Positions 27,115-35,700 of a stretch of 64,000 nt of DNA are shown here, piece by piece. The notes below the pieces were generated by a model that saw only the letters and a program-made list of their open reading frames with translations, did not search any database and was not told the DNA's origin. The stretch's first letter is position 1, and every line of letters starts with the position of its first letter. Source of the DNA: Streptomyces sp. TLI_171 (GTDB lineage: Bacteria; Actinomycetota; Actinomycetes; Streptomycetales; Streptomycetaceae); the NCBI RefSeq assembly GCF_003610255.1, contig NZ_RAPS01000001.1:1736001-1800000 (forward strand), in the 5' to 3' direction. The position numbers and the translations under genes are program-made.

Positions 27115-27900
27115 TCAGTGCTTCAGGATCTTGGACAGGAAGTCCCGGGCGCGCTCGCTGTGCGGGTTCGCGAAGAACTCCTCGGGGACGCGGTCCTCGA
27201 CGATCCGGCCGTCGGCCATGAACACCACGCGGTTGGCGGCGGAGCGGGCGAAGCCCATCTCGTGGGTGACCACCACCATGGTCATGCCCTCGGCGGCCAG
27301 CGCCCGCATGACCTCCAGCACCTCGTTGATCATCTCGGGGTCGAGCGCCGAGGTCGGCTCGTCGAACAGCAGCGCCTTCGGGTCCATCGCCAGCGCCCGG
27401 GCGATCGCCACCCGCTGTTGCTGGCCGCCGGACAGCTGCGCCGGGTACTTGTCCGCGTGCGCCTCCAGCCCGACCCGCTCCAGCAGCGCCCGGCCCTTGG
27501 CGTCCGCTTCGCGCTTCCCGCGCCTGCGCACCTTGACCTGGGCCAGCGTCACGTTCTGCAGCACCGTCTTGTGCGCGAACAGGTTGAAGGACTGGAAGAC
27601 CATCCCCACCTCGGCGCGCAGCTTCGCCAGGCCCTTGCCCTCGGCGGGCAGCGGCCGCCCCTCGATCAGGATGGTGCCGCTCTCCACCGTCTCCAGCCGG
27701 TTGATCGCCCGGCAGAGCGTGGACTTGCCCGACCCCGACGGGCCGATCACCACCACGACCTCGCCCCGACCCACCGTCAGGTCGATCTCCTGCAGCACGT
27801 GCAGCTGCCCGAAGTGCTTGTTCACCCCGCGCAGCTCGATCAGCGGGGCGCCCGACGGCTGCCCCGCCGGCTGCCCCGCCGGTTCCTGCGGGGCCGTCAC
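27115..27900 (-). CDS. gluA: Glutamate ABC transporter ATPase GluA
   Basis: The product is 261 residues from GTG 27900. Walker A is GPSGSGKST, the signature is LSGGQQQR, Walker B is ALLFDEPTS, and the switch His is in VVVTHEMGFA. The GTG start overlaps the stop of the upstream LapA-type gene as GTGA, which argues for this start over longer ones and for coupling. A Pro/Gly/Gln repeat (EPAGQPAGQPSG) precedes the core. It energises uptake through GluC/GluD. Confidence 0.92.
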   Translation of the reverse strand: MTAPQEPAGQPAGQPSGAPLIELRGVNKHFGQLHVLQEIDLTVGRGEVVVVIGPSGSGKSTLCRAINRLETVESGTILIEGRPLPAEGKGLAKLRAEVGMVFQSFNLFAHKTVLQNVTLAQVKVRRRGKREADAKGRALLERVGLEAHADKYPAQLSGGQQQRVAIARALAMDPKALLFDEPTSALDPEMINEVLEVMRALAAEGMTMVVVTHEMGFARSAANRVVFMADGRIVEDRVPEEFFANPHSERARDFLSKILKH

Positions 27901-28145
27901 CTGGCGCGCCGCCCCTTCAGCAGCCAGCCGAGGGCCGTCCCCGCGAGCAGCGTCGCGAGCAGCGCGATCCACAACGGGGAGGTGACGGTGAACACCCAGA
28001 ACTGGATCTTCACCTTCTCCAGGTTGGCGAACAGGAACCAGATCGCCAGCACCACGATGACGCCGATGCCGATGTACCGGGTCGGGATGCCTGCGATCTC
28101 ACCACGGGGGGTGCCTGACGGAAAACCACCTGATGTCTTGGTCAC
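27897..28145 (-). CDS. LapA-domain (DUF1049) small membrane protein
   Basis: The 82-residue protein, taken from GTG 28145, has two transmembrane helices (IGIGVIVVLAIWFLFANLEKVKIQFWVFTVTSPLWIALLATLLAGTALGWLL) with the NLEKVKIQFWVF spacer typical of LapA domains. A basic tail (KGRRAR) follows. The true start is uncertain because the ribosome binding site is weak. Its stop overlaps the gluA start by four bases, placing it first in the transporter operon. The role of the actinobacterial homologues is unknown. Confidence 0.75.
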   Translation of the reverse strand: MTKTSGGFPSGTPRGEIAGIPTRYIGIGVIVVLAIWFLFANLEKVKIQFWVFTVTSPLWIALLATLLAGTALGWLLKGRRAR

Positions 28146-28282
28146 TCCAGCAGTCTGCGCCCGCCCGGTCCACCGGTCGCCGCGCCACCACCGCCGCCGG
28201 CGCCCATTCACCCGTCCGCGTCACAACGGCCGTACGCCGGGCCGGTCCTGATCGAACACCGGCCCGGCGTGCGCCGCTGCGG

Positions 28283-30055
28283 CTACCGTTCGTCGCGCCA
28301 GGACCGCCAGAGCGCCGCGTAGGGCCCGCCGGAGGCCACCAGCTCCGGGTGCGGCCCGTACTCGGTGATCCGGCCCTGCTCGACCACCGCGATCACATCG
28401 GCGTCGTGCGCGGTGTGCAGGCGGTGGGCGATCGCCACCACGGTGCGCCCGGCCAGCACCCGGGACAGCGAGCGCTCCAGGTGCCGGGCCGCCCGCGGGT
28501 CGAGCAGCGAGGTCGCCTCGTCCAGCACCAGGGTGTGCGGATCGGCCAGCACCAGCCGGGCCAGTGCCAGCTGCTGGGCCTGGGCGGGCGTCAGCGAGGC
28601 GCCGCCGGAGCCGACCTCGGTGTCCAGCCCGTCGGCCAGCGCGTCCACCCACTCCTCGGCGTCGACGGCGGCGAGCGCGGCCCGCAGTTCGGTGTCGTCC
28701 GCCTCGGCCCGGGCCAGCCGCAGGTTGTCGCGCAGCGTGCCGACGAAGACGTGGTGCTCCTGGTTGACCAGCGCCACTTCGGTGCGCACCCGCTCCGCGG
28801 GCATCCGGGACAGCGGGGCCCCGCCGAGCGTCACCCGGCCGCGGCCGGGGGCGTAGATGCCCGCCAGCAGCCGGCCGAGCGTCGACTTGCCGGCGCCCGA
28901 CGGCCCGACCAGCGCGACCCGGCTGCCCGGCTCGACGTCCAGCGTGATGTCGCGCAGCACGTCCGTCCCCTCGCGGTAGCCGAAGCTGACCTGCTGGGCC
29001 TCGACCCGCCGCCCGTCCGGCCGGAGGGCGGCGTCGGTGTCCGGCTCGGCGACCTCGCGGACGCCGACCAGCCGGGCCAGCGAGGTCTGCCCGATCTGCA
29101 GTTCGTCGTACCAGCGCAGGATCCGGGAGACCGGGTGGACCAGGGCCTGGGCGTACAGCACGCCGGTGGTGAGCCGGCCCGGGCTGATCCAGCCGTGGAT
29201 GGCGAACAGCCCGCCGAGCACCAGCGTGCCGAGCAGGGCGAGCGCGTAGGTGCCGTCCACGGTGGGGAACCAGACGGTGCGCAGCCACAGCGTGTACCGC
29301 TCCCAGGAGATCCACTCGCGGATCTTCCGGTCCGTCAGTTCCACCCGCCGGTCGCCGAGCCGCAGCGCCTCCACGGTGTGCCCGGCGTCGACCGTCTCGG
29401 CGAGCACGGTGTTGACCGCGGCGTACCCGGCGGACTCGTTGCGGTAGGACTGCGGGGCGCGCCGGAAGTACCAGCGCGAGGTGAGGAACAGCAGCGGCAG
29501 GCCGAACACGGCGGTGGCTGCGAGCAGCGGCGACGTCACCACCAGGGCGCCGAGCACCAGCACCACGGAGACCATGGCGACCACCAGTTCGGGCACCGCG
29601 TCGCGCACCGAGCGGGCCAGCCGGTCGATGTCGGTGGTGCCGCGGGAGACCAGGTCTCCGGTGCCGGCCCGCTCCAGCACGCCGAGCGGCAGCGCCACCG
29701 AGCGGACCAGGAAGTCCTCCCGGAGGTCGGCCAGCACCTCCTCGCCGAGCACGCTGCCGCGCAGCAGCGACAGCCCGGTGAACGCCGACTGCACCAGCAG
29801 CGCGGCCAGGTACCAGGCGACCGCGGCGGTGATCCCGCTCGCGCCGCCGTCGGTGGACAGCGACTCCACCAGCGAGCCGAGCACGGCCGGCCCGACCAGC
29901 CCCGCCACCGTCGCCGTTCCGTGCAGGGCCACCACTTGGGCCAGACCGCCCCGGTGACGCCGCGCCAGCATCCGCCCGTAGGCCCGGACGGCCGAGGTGG
30001 AGCCGACCGGCAGCGTGGTGACCGGCCCCTGCTCGTGGATCTTCGGGGGCTTCAC
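28283..30055 (-). CDS. ABC exporter half-transporter, intact Walker A and degenerate signature
   Basis: The 590-residue protein has an N-terminal six-helix exporter membrane domain (about 40-320) and a C-terminal nucleotide-binding domain. Walker A is intact (GPSGAGKSTL), Walker B is LVLDEATS, and the switch His is in IAHRLHTAHDAD. The signature is degenerate: GSGGASLTPAQAQQLALAR stands where LSGGQ is expected. The start is GTG 30055 behind AAGGAG. It lies downstream of a second half-transporter gene with the opposite defect, so the two should form a heterodimer with one active ATP site. The substrate is unknown: drug, peptide or lipid. Confidence 0.88.
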   Translation of the reverse strand: MKPPKIHEQGPVTTLPVGSTSAVRAYGRMLARRHRGGLAQVVALHGTATVAGLVGPAVLGSLVESLSTDGGASGITAAVAWYLAALLVQSAFTGLSLLRGSVLGEEVLADLREDFLVRSVALPLGVLERAGTGDLVSRGTTDIDRLARSVRDAVPELVVAMVSVVLVLGALVVTSPLLAATAVFGLPLLFLTSRWYFRRAPQSYRNESAGYAAVNTVLAETVDAGHTVEALRLGDRRVELTDRKIREWISWERYTLWLRTVWFPTVDGTYALALLGTLVLGGLFAIHGWISPGRLTTGVLYAQALVHPVSRILRWYDELQIGQTSLARLVGVREVAEPDTDAALRPDGRRVEAQQVSFGYREGTDVLRDITLDVEPGSRVALVGPSGAGKSTLGRLLAGIYAPGRGRVTLGGAPLSRMPAERVRTEVALVNQEHHVFVGTLRDNLRLARAEADDTELRAALAAVDAEEWVDALADGLDTEVGSGGASLTPAQAQQLALARLVLADPHTLVLDEATSLLDPRAARHLERSLSRVLAGRTVVAIAHRLHTAHDADVIAVVEQGRITEYGPHPELVASGGPYAALWRSWRDER

Positions 30056-30206
30056 GGTTTGCTCCTTCGGGACGGCGGGCGGGCGGCGGGAGAAGCGGCG
30101 GCACGGGTGGCGGCACGGGCGGCGGACGGCGGACGAACGCCGGGCGGGCGGGCGCCGGGGATCGGGCCAACGACGGTCGGGCGGACGGGAGTCGGGTGGG
30201 CGGCGT

Positions 30207-32066
30207 TCACTCGGTGCCTCCCACCGTGCTGGGCACCGGCGAGGCCGGCTCGCTCTCGTCCCGCGTGACGACGGCGCGGTAGCGCGGGTCGGTGGCCATC
30301 AGTTCGCGGTGGGTGCCGCCGGCGGCGACCCGGCCGTGCTGGAGCAGCAGCACGGTGTCCGCCTGGTCGAGCAGCAGCGGGCTGGTGGCGAAGACCACCG
30401 TGGTGCGCCCGGCCCGCAGCTCGCGCAGGCCGGTCGCGATCCGCGACTCGGTGTGCGCGTCGACCGCGCTGGTCGGCTCGTCGAGCACCAGCACCGGCGG
30501 GTCGGCGACCAGCGAGCGGGCCAGCGCGAGGCGCTGGCGCTGGCCGCCGGAGAGCGAGCGGCCGCGTTCGGTGATCCGGGCCGCCATCGGGTCTCCGCCG
30601 GATTCGGGCCAGCCGTCGACCAGGGCGTCCAGAGCGTCCTGGGCCCGGGCGGCGGCGAGCGCGGCAGCGGGGTCGACCCGGCCGGAGCGGGGCACGTCCA
30701 GCAGGTCGGCGAGCGTACCGGAGAGCAGCACCGGCTCCTTGTCGTGGACCAGCACGGCGGCCCGGGCGGCGGCCAGCGGCACCGCGTCGAGCGCGACGCC
30801 GCCGAGCCGGGCGGCCGGCGCGGGCCGCTCGCCCTCGCCGAGGGCGGGCTGCCCGCCGAGCCGGGCGGCCAGCTCGCCCGCGACGTCCGGGTCGCCGCAG
30901 ACCACGGCGGTGAGCCGGCCGGCCCGGACGGTGAGCCCGCTGACCGGATCGTGCAGGTCGGACCGCCCGGCCCGCCGCACCAGCTCCGCCGCCGCCTCGG
31001 CGGGCAGCGCCTCGGCGGTGGTCGACGCTCCGTCAGCCGTGGTGTCGGCAGCGGCGGCGTCGGCCGCTCCGTCCCGGGTCAGGGCGAGCACCCGGACGGC
31101 CCGGCCGGCCGAGACCCGGGCGACGCTCCAGGCGTGCGCGGCCTCGCCGAGGACGCGCAGCGGGGCGGCGAGGAAGACGGTGGCGCCGTAGACCGAGATC
31201 AGCTCGCCGACGCCGATCGACCCGTCCAGGGCCAGTCGGGCGCCGTACCACGTCACCCCGATGATGAACAGGCCTGGCAGCAGCACCTCCTGGGCCTGCA
31301 TCACGGCCCACGTCCGCGCGGTGCGGACGGCGGCGCCGCGGACCTTCTGCGAGGCGGCCCGGTACCGGCGCAGGAACAGCTCCTCGCCGCCGATGCCGCG
31401 CAGCACCCGCAGGCCGGCCACCGTGTCGGCGGCGAGCGCGGAGGCCTTGCCGCCGAGCGCGCGCTGCTCGCTGTAGCGCCGCTCGAACGGCCCGAGCAGC
31501 GGCCACACGGCGGCGGCCAGCACGGGCACGCCGAGCAGCACGGCCAGCCCGAGGCCGGGCTGCCAGCACAGCACCGCGATGCTGACGCCGAGCCAGGCCA
31601 GCACCGCGCCGTACAGCCGGGCGGTGAGTTCGACGTACCAGCCGATCTTCTCGACGTCTCCGCTGGAGACGGCGACGATCTCGCCGGTGGCGATCCGCCG
31701 GCTCAGGCCGGCGCCGAGCGAGGACGCCTGGCGGGCCATCAGCTGGCGGACCTGGGAGGCGGCCTGGATCCAGTTCCAGACCACCTGGCGGTGCAGCAGC
31801 ACCGTCATGACGGCCTGCCCGGCGGACAGCAGCAGCGCGAGGCCGCCGGCCGTGAGCAGGCCGCGGGTGTCTCCGTCGACGACGGCCTGGACGCCGCGGC
31901 CGACCGCGACGGGCAGCGCGGCCATGCAGCCGAGTTCCAGCAGGCTCCACAGCGTGGCGAGCATCTGGCCGCGGCGCTGGGTGCGTTGCAGCCAGCGCAG
32001 GAAGGCGAGCGGGGAGCTGAGGTCGGGGCTGCCGGGGTCGGGCAGCGGCAGGGGGACGAGCGGCAT
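30207..32066 (-). CDS. ABC exporter half-transporter, degenerate Walker A and intact signature
   Basis: The product is 619 residues from ATG 32066 (GGAG five bases upstream). The N-terminal exporter membrane domain (about 20-310) is followed by a nucleotide-binding domain. Its Walker A has lost the GKS/T (TAVVCGDPDVAGELAARL), while the signature (RSLSGGQRQRLALARSL) and Walker B (VLVLDEPTSAVD) are intact. Its switch His is also replaced (VVFATSPLLLDQAD). The A-loop/Walker region is Ala-rich. With the product of 28283-30055 it should build one canonical and one dead ATP site. A 151-base gap separates the two genes. Confidence 0.88.
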   Translation of the reverse strand: MPLVPLPLPDPGSPDLSSPLAFLRWLQRTQRRGQMLATLWSLLELGCMAALPVAVGRGVQAVVDGDTRGLLTAGGLALLLSAGQAVMTVLLHRQVVWNWIQAASQVRQLMARQASSLGAGLSRRIATGEIVAVSSGDVEKIGWYVELTARLYGAVLAWLGVSIAVLCWQPGLGLAVLLGVPVLAAAVWPLLGPFERRYSEQRALGGKASALAADTVAGLRVLRGIGGEELFLRRYRAASQKVRGAAVRTARTWAVMQAQEVLLPGLFIIGVTWYGARLALDGSIGVGELISVYGATVFLAAPLRVLGEAAHAWSVARVSAGRAVRVLALTRDGAADAAAADTTADGASTTAEALPAEAAAELVRRAGRSDLHDPVSGLTVRAGRLTAVVCGDPDVAGELAARLGGQPALGEGERPAPAARLGGVALDAVPLAAARAAVLVHDKEPVLLSGTLADLLDVPRSGRVDPAAALAAARAQDALDALVDGWPESGGDPMAARITERGRSLSGGQRQRLALARSLVADPPVLVLDEPTSAVDAHTESRIATGLRELRAGRTTVVFATSPLLLDQADTVLLLQHGRVAAGGTHRELMATDPRYRAVVTRDESEPASPVPSTVGGTE

Positions 32067-32412
32067 GGTCGCTCCGTTGCGGGGGTGGGGCGGGGCGGAT
32101 TGGCGCGGCCCGGCGCGTCCGGTGGACGTTCGGCGGCGGGGCGCGGGGGCGACTGCCGGCGCCCGTGGCGGGCGGCCGCAGCGCGTCGGAGGAGGCACGG
32201 CGAGGGGGTGGTCGGTGCGTCACATGCCGGTGAGCCTGGCCGCCGCGCTGTGACGCACGCAACAGGTTTTCCGGCGGATCGGCCTGATCCGGCCGTCGGC
32301 CCCGCACACTTTCATCCGTTCCGGGGAACCCACCCGCCCCGGGAATAAACCGCAGTTCACGGCAGTTGCGAGCGCTCCGGAAGCAGAAGACGACCGAAGG
32401 GCACCCCTTCCC
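32067..32412. other. Divergent intergenic region, ABC exporter and aldo/keto reductase genes
   Basis: This 346-base region has no gene I can support. It holds the promoter side of the leftward ABC operon and, on the right, the SigR-type promoter of the aldo/keto reductase gene. Confidence 0.5.
32341..32367 (+). promoter_or_regulatory. SigR-type promoter of the aldo/keto reductase gene
   Basis: GGGAAT (32341-32346), an 18-base spacer and GTT (32365-32367) match the Streptomyces SigR consensus GGGAAT-N18-GTT exactly. The expected transcription start near 32374 leaves a leader of about 39 bases. SigR controls the thiol-oxidative stress response. Confidence 0.7.
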
Positions 32413-33288
32413 GTGAGCAGCACTCCCGCAGTACCCGCGATCCCTACCGTCACGCTGAACAACGGCGTGCGGATCCCGCAGCTCGGCTTCGGCGTCTGGC
32501 AGGTGCCGGACGCGGAGGCCGTCCCCGCGGTGCGCACCGCGATCGAGGCCGGCTACCGCTCGATCGACACCGCCGCGATCTACGAGAACGAGGCGGGCAC
32601 CGGCCGGGCGATCGCCGAGTCCGGCGTGGCCCGCGACGAGCTGTTCGTGACCACCAAGCTGTGGAACTCCGGCACCGTCGACTGGTCCGGCGAGCAGGGC
32701 CGGGACCGGGTCCGCCGCGCGTTCGACGAGTCGCTGGCCAAGCTCGGCCTGGACCAGCTGGACCTGTACCTGATCCACTGGCCGCGCCCGATGCACGGCA
32801 ACACCTTCCTGAACATCTGGCCGGTCTTCGAGCAGTTGCAGGCCGAGGGCCGGGTCCGCGCGATCGGCGTCTCCAACTTCCGCGTCCCGGACCTGGAGCT
32901 GCTGCTCAAGGAGACCTCGGTGGTGCCGGCGCTGAACCAGGTCGAGCTGCACCCGTACTTCCCGCAGGCCGAGCTGCGCGCCTTCCACGCCGAGCACGGC
33001 ATCGCCACCGAGGCGTGGAGCCCGCTCGGCCAGGGCGGCGACCTGCTGGCCGAGCCCGCCCTGCTCGCGGTGGCCGCGAAGCACGGCCGCTCGGCGGCCC
33101 AGGTGGTGCTGCGCTGGCACCTGCAGAGCGGCGTCATCGCGATCCCGAAGTCGGTGACGCCCGCCCGCATCCGGGAGAACCTGGACGTCACCGGTTTCGA
33201 GCTGGACGCCGAGGACCTCGCGGCCGTCGCCGGGGTGGCCACCGGCAAGCGGATCGGCCCGGACCCGGCCGGTTTCGACTGGAACTGA
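32413..33288 (+). CDS. Aldo/keto reductase
   Basis: This 291-residue NADPH-dependent reductase has an (alpha/beta)8 fold. The catalytic tetrad is visible: Asp in RSIDTAAIY, Tyr in the same segment (IYENE), Lys in VTTKLWN and His in LYLIHWPRP. The NADP-binding end has IPKSVTPARIRENLDV. It resembles 2,5-diketo-D-gluconate-reductase-like family members that reduce methylglyoxal and other reactive aldehydes. Start GTG 32413 is used. The SigR-type promoter 46 bases upstream suggests induction by electrophile or disulfide stress, which fits detoxification. A very strong terminator follows. Confidence 0.9.
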   Translation: MSSTPAVPAIPTVTLNNGVRIPQLGFGVWQVPDAEAVPAVRTAIEAGYRSIDTAAIYENEAGTGRAIAESGVARDELFVTTKLWNSGTVDWSGEQGRDRVRRAFDESLAKLGLDQLDLYLIHWPRPMHGNTFLNIWPVFEQLQAEGRVRAIGVSNFRVPDLELLLKETSVVPALNQVELHPYFPQAELRAFHAEHGIATEAWSPLGQGGDLLAEPALLAVAAKHGRSAAQVVLRWHLQSGVIAIPKSVTPARIRENLDVTGFELDAEDLAAVAGVATGKRIGPDPAGFDWN

Positions 33289-33336
33289 CACCGCTGCGTG
33301 AGCTGACGACCCGTCACTCCGCGTAGGCGCGAAAGC

Positions 33337-33380
33337 GCCGGAAGGGGCCGACACCTGACGAGGTGTCGGCCCCTTCCGGC
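33337..33380. terminator. Strong bidirectional terminator
   Basis: A perfect 20-bp stem (33337-33356 with 33361-33380) closes on a GACG loop between the convergent aldo/keto reductase and tandem-MarR genes. Confidence 0.92.
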
Positions 33381-33457
33381 ACGTCCCGGGCGGTGCCGCG
33401 TTACCGACCGGGGCGCGGTTGCTGCCCGAACCGCCGGGCAGCGCCTGTGCAGAATCG

Positions 33458-34354
33458 TTACAGCCGAGCTGCCTTCGAGAGCAGCGCCAGCGCCTGTACG
33501 TGCTCGTGCGACTCCAGCGGAGCGAGCAGCGCCTCCTGGACCTCGCGGACCCCGGCGGTGGAGCGGTGCAGCAGCTCCTGGCCGGTCGGGGAGAGCGAGA
33601 GCAGGTTGCGGCGCCCGTCCGAGGGGTCGCGGCGGCGCAGCACCAGGCCGCGCCGGACCAGCCGGCTGACCATCTCGGCCATCGTCGCCTTGTCCAGCGA
33701 GGCCAGCTCGCCGACCGTGCGCTGGTCGGCGCCCGGCTCGGTCTCCAGGGCGTCCAGCACCGCGTACTGAGGAGCCGTCAGCTCGGTGCCGACCTTCTCC
33801 GACCAGAGCTTGGTGTGGACCTGCTGGGCGACCCGGATCAGGTAGCCGATGGCCCGCTGGGCGTCCAGCGTGGGCCGCGCGTCGGCCATGACGGCGACGG
33901 CGGCCGGCTCCAGCCGGGCTATCTTCGCCATGATCCGGACGATTTCCAGCTGCTCGTCCGGGCCGAGCGGCTCGAACAGGGTCCGCTGGACCCGGACCAC
34001 GCCGCCGGTCGCCTCGCGCACGGCCTGAGCGCCGTTCTGCGAGAGGGCCAGCAGCTTGCGGCGGCCGTCCGCGGGGTCGCGGCGGCGGAGCACCAGGCCC
34101 CGCCGGACCAGCCGGGCGACCATCTCGGCCATCGTCGCCTTGTCGAGCGAAGCGCGTTCGCCGACCGTGCGCTGGTCGGCTCCGGGCTCCAGTGCCAGTA
34201 CCAGCAGCACCGCGAACTGCGGGGCCGTCAGCTCGGTACCGACGTATTCGGACCACAAGCGGGTGTGCACCTGCTGGGCCACGCGGATGAGGTGACCGGG
34301 CGACTGCTGCAGTCGGCCGGGCACGCGGGTTGTCGGGATCTCCCCCAGCACCAT
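33458..34354 (-). CDS. Tandem double-domain MarR regulator
   Basis: The 298-residue protein is two complete MarR winged-helix domains in one chain, roughly residues 18-150 and 167-290. They are very similar: both read LIRVAQQVHTxLWSE.VGTELTAPQ, then RTVGE.ASLDKATMAEMV.RLVRRGLVLRRRDP.DGRR. MarR proteins normally work as homodimers of one-domain chains; here a covalent pseudo-dimer is expected, unless the chains pair further. ATG 34354 lies behind GGGACGG. It is divergent from the FabG-type reductase gene across 411 bases containing a 24-base palindrome, its most likely operator. The ligand is unknown; phenolic or acyl compounds are common for the family. Confidence 0.88.
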   Translation of the reverse strand: MVLGEIPTTRVPGRLQQSPGHLIRVAQQVHTRLWSEYVGTELTAPQFAVLLVLALEPGADQRTVGERASLDKATMAEMVARLVRRGLVLRRRDPADGRRKLLALSQNGAQAVREATGGVVRVQRTLFEPLGPDEQLEIVRIMAKIARLEPAAVAVMADARPTLDAQRAIGYLIRVAQQVHTKLWSEKVGTELTAPQYAVLDALETEPGADQRTVGELASLDKATMAEMVSRLVRRGLVLRRRDPSDGRRNLLSLSPTGQELLHRSTAGVREVQEALLAPLESHEHVQALALLSKAARL

Positions 34355-34765
34355 GAAATCCGTCCCGGTGTCACGCTCGGGGTGTGTGGGACACCCGAGC
34401 GGGGCAGTAACGGCGAGTGAGCATCCTGCTGTGAGTAAGGACGTTCCGGCCGTGCAGCCGGTGGCTGCTGGCGCACACTATACAAACGGTCGGCCTGGAC
34501 CGGCAGGTAGGGGCGCAGAGTAGTCGCAGGTTCGGCAAAGTTGGCATATTTCCCCCGTATGTCGGGACCCCGCCCGAGCTGCTTCACCCGCTCGGCCGCC
34601 GCCGCCCCTCACCCTCTGTCACCTGCGGCGCTGCCTCTGGTCGGAAACCTTACCCGCCGGTAGGGTTTCAGAGCTGCGCCCTGCGCAACTCATTTTTTTT
34701 CTCATCAACGGGTCGCCGGCCCGCGCCGGTCCCGTCGTCCGACTTCGAGAGAGACGAGTACGAAG
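34355..34765. other. Divergent intergenic region, tandem-MarR and FabG-type genes
   Basis: The 411-base region holds no gene. It contains the palindrome at 34645-34668 and a T-rich tract near 34692-34701 close to the fabG-like start. Local A/T is higher than in the genes, consistent with two promoters. Confidence 0.5.
34645..34668. promoter_or_regulatory. 24-bp palindromic operator before the FabG-type gene
   Basis: AAACCTTACC (34645-34654) and GGTAGGGTTT (34659-34668) form an inverted repeat with 9 of 10 positions paired around CGCC. Its core CTTACY-N4-RGTARG also fits the operator at 3195-3214 before the acyl-CoA ligase gene, suggesting a shared or related regulator. Confidence 0.6.
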
Positions 34766-35551
34766 ATGACCGAGCAGAGCACGTCCGTGACCGGCGACGC
34801 TCCGGTGCGGGTGGCCGTGGTGACGGGTGCGGCCCGTGGGATCGGCGCGGCCACCGCGCTCCGGCTGGCCGCCGACGGCTACGCGGTCGCGGTGGTCGAC
34901 CTGGAGGAGTCCAACGCCAAGGGCACCGCCGAGGCGATCGAGGCCGCGGGCGGCCGCGCGCTGGCGGTCGGCGCCGACGTCTCGGACGCCGAGCAGGTGC
35001 AGGCCGCGGTGGACCGGATCGCCGCCGAGCTCGGCACCCCGGTGGTGCTGGTGAACAACGCCGGCGTGCTCCGCGACAACCTGCTGTTCAAGATGTCCGA
35101 GTCGGACTGGGACACCGTGATGAGCGTGCACCTCAAGGGCGCCTTCCTGATGACCCGCGCGGTGCAGAAGCACATGGTGGACGCCGGCTTCGGACGGGTC
35201 GTCAACCTGTCCTCCTCCTCCGCCCAGGGCAACCGCGGCCAGGCCAACTACTCCGCGGCCAAGGCCGGCCTGCAGGGCTTCACCAAGACCCTGGCGATCG
35301 AGCTCGGCAAGTTCGGCATCACCGCCAACGCGGTCGCCCCCGGCTTCATCGCCACCGACATGACGGCCGCCACCGCGGCCCGGGTCGGCATGGAGTTCGA
35401 GGCCTTCAAGCAGGCCGCCGCCTCGGCGATCCCGGTCCAGCGGGTCGGCACCCCGGACGACATCGCGCACACCATCTCCTTCCTGGCCTCCGAGGGCGCC
35501 GGCTTCGTCTCCGGCCAGGTCATCTACGTCGCGGGCGGCCCGCTCGACTAG
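34766..35551 (+). CDS. 3-oxoacyl-ACP/CoA reductase, FabG-type short-chain dehydrogenase
   Basis: This 261-residue NAD(P)H-dependent enzyme is expected to reduce beta-ketoacyl thioesters. The cofactor motif is VVTGAARGIGAATALRLA and the structural motif NNAG (LVNNAGVLRDN). The catalytic Ser lies in VVNLSSSSAQGNRGQ and the YSAAK pair supplies Tyr and Lys. The C-terminal VSGQVIYVAGG is usual. ATG 34766 follows GAGAGA. It is expressed alone, or with the small gene at 35701, from a promoter with the palindrome at 34645-34668. It might serve fatty-acid, polyhydroxyalkanoate or degradation pathways; which one is not decided. Confidence 0.9.
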   Translation: MTEQSTSVTGDAPVRVAVVTGAARGIGAATALRLAADGYAVAVVDLEESNAKGTAEAIEAAGGRALAVGADVSDAEQVQAAVDRIAAELGTPVVLVNNAGVLRDNLLFKMSESDWDTVMSVHLKGAFLMTRAVQKHMVDAGFGRVVNLSSSSAQGNRGQANYSAAKAGLQGFTKTLAIELGKFGITANAVAPGFIATDMTAATAARVGMEFEAFKQAAASAIPVQRVGTPDDIAHTISFLASEGAGFVSGQVIYVAGGPLD

Positions 35552-35700
35552 AACGACCCACCCGGCGTGTTCGTGGTGCGGCGGCCCGGGGGCGGGTCCA
35601 GACTCGATTCTGCAGACCTCCCGCCGCCACCCCGGCGGCGGGCGCACTGCCGGAGGGGCCGGGCCCGGGCCCTCCGGCGCTCCACCGACGGAGGATCTTG

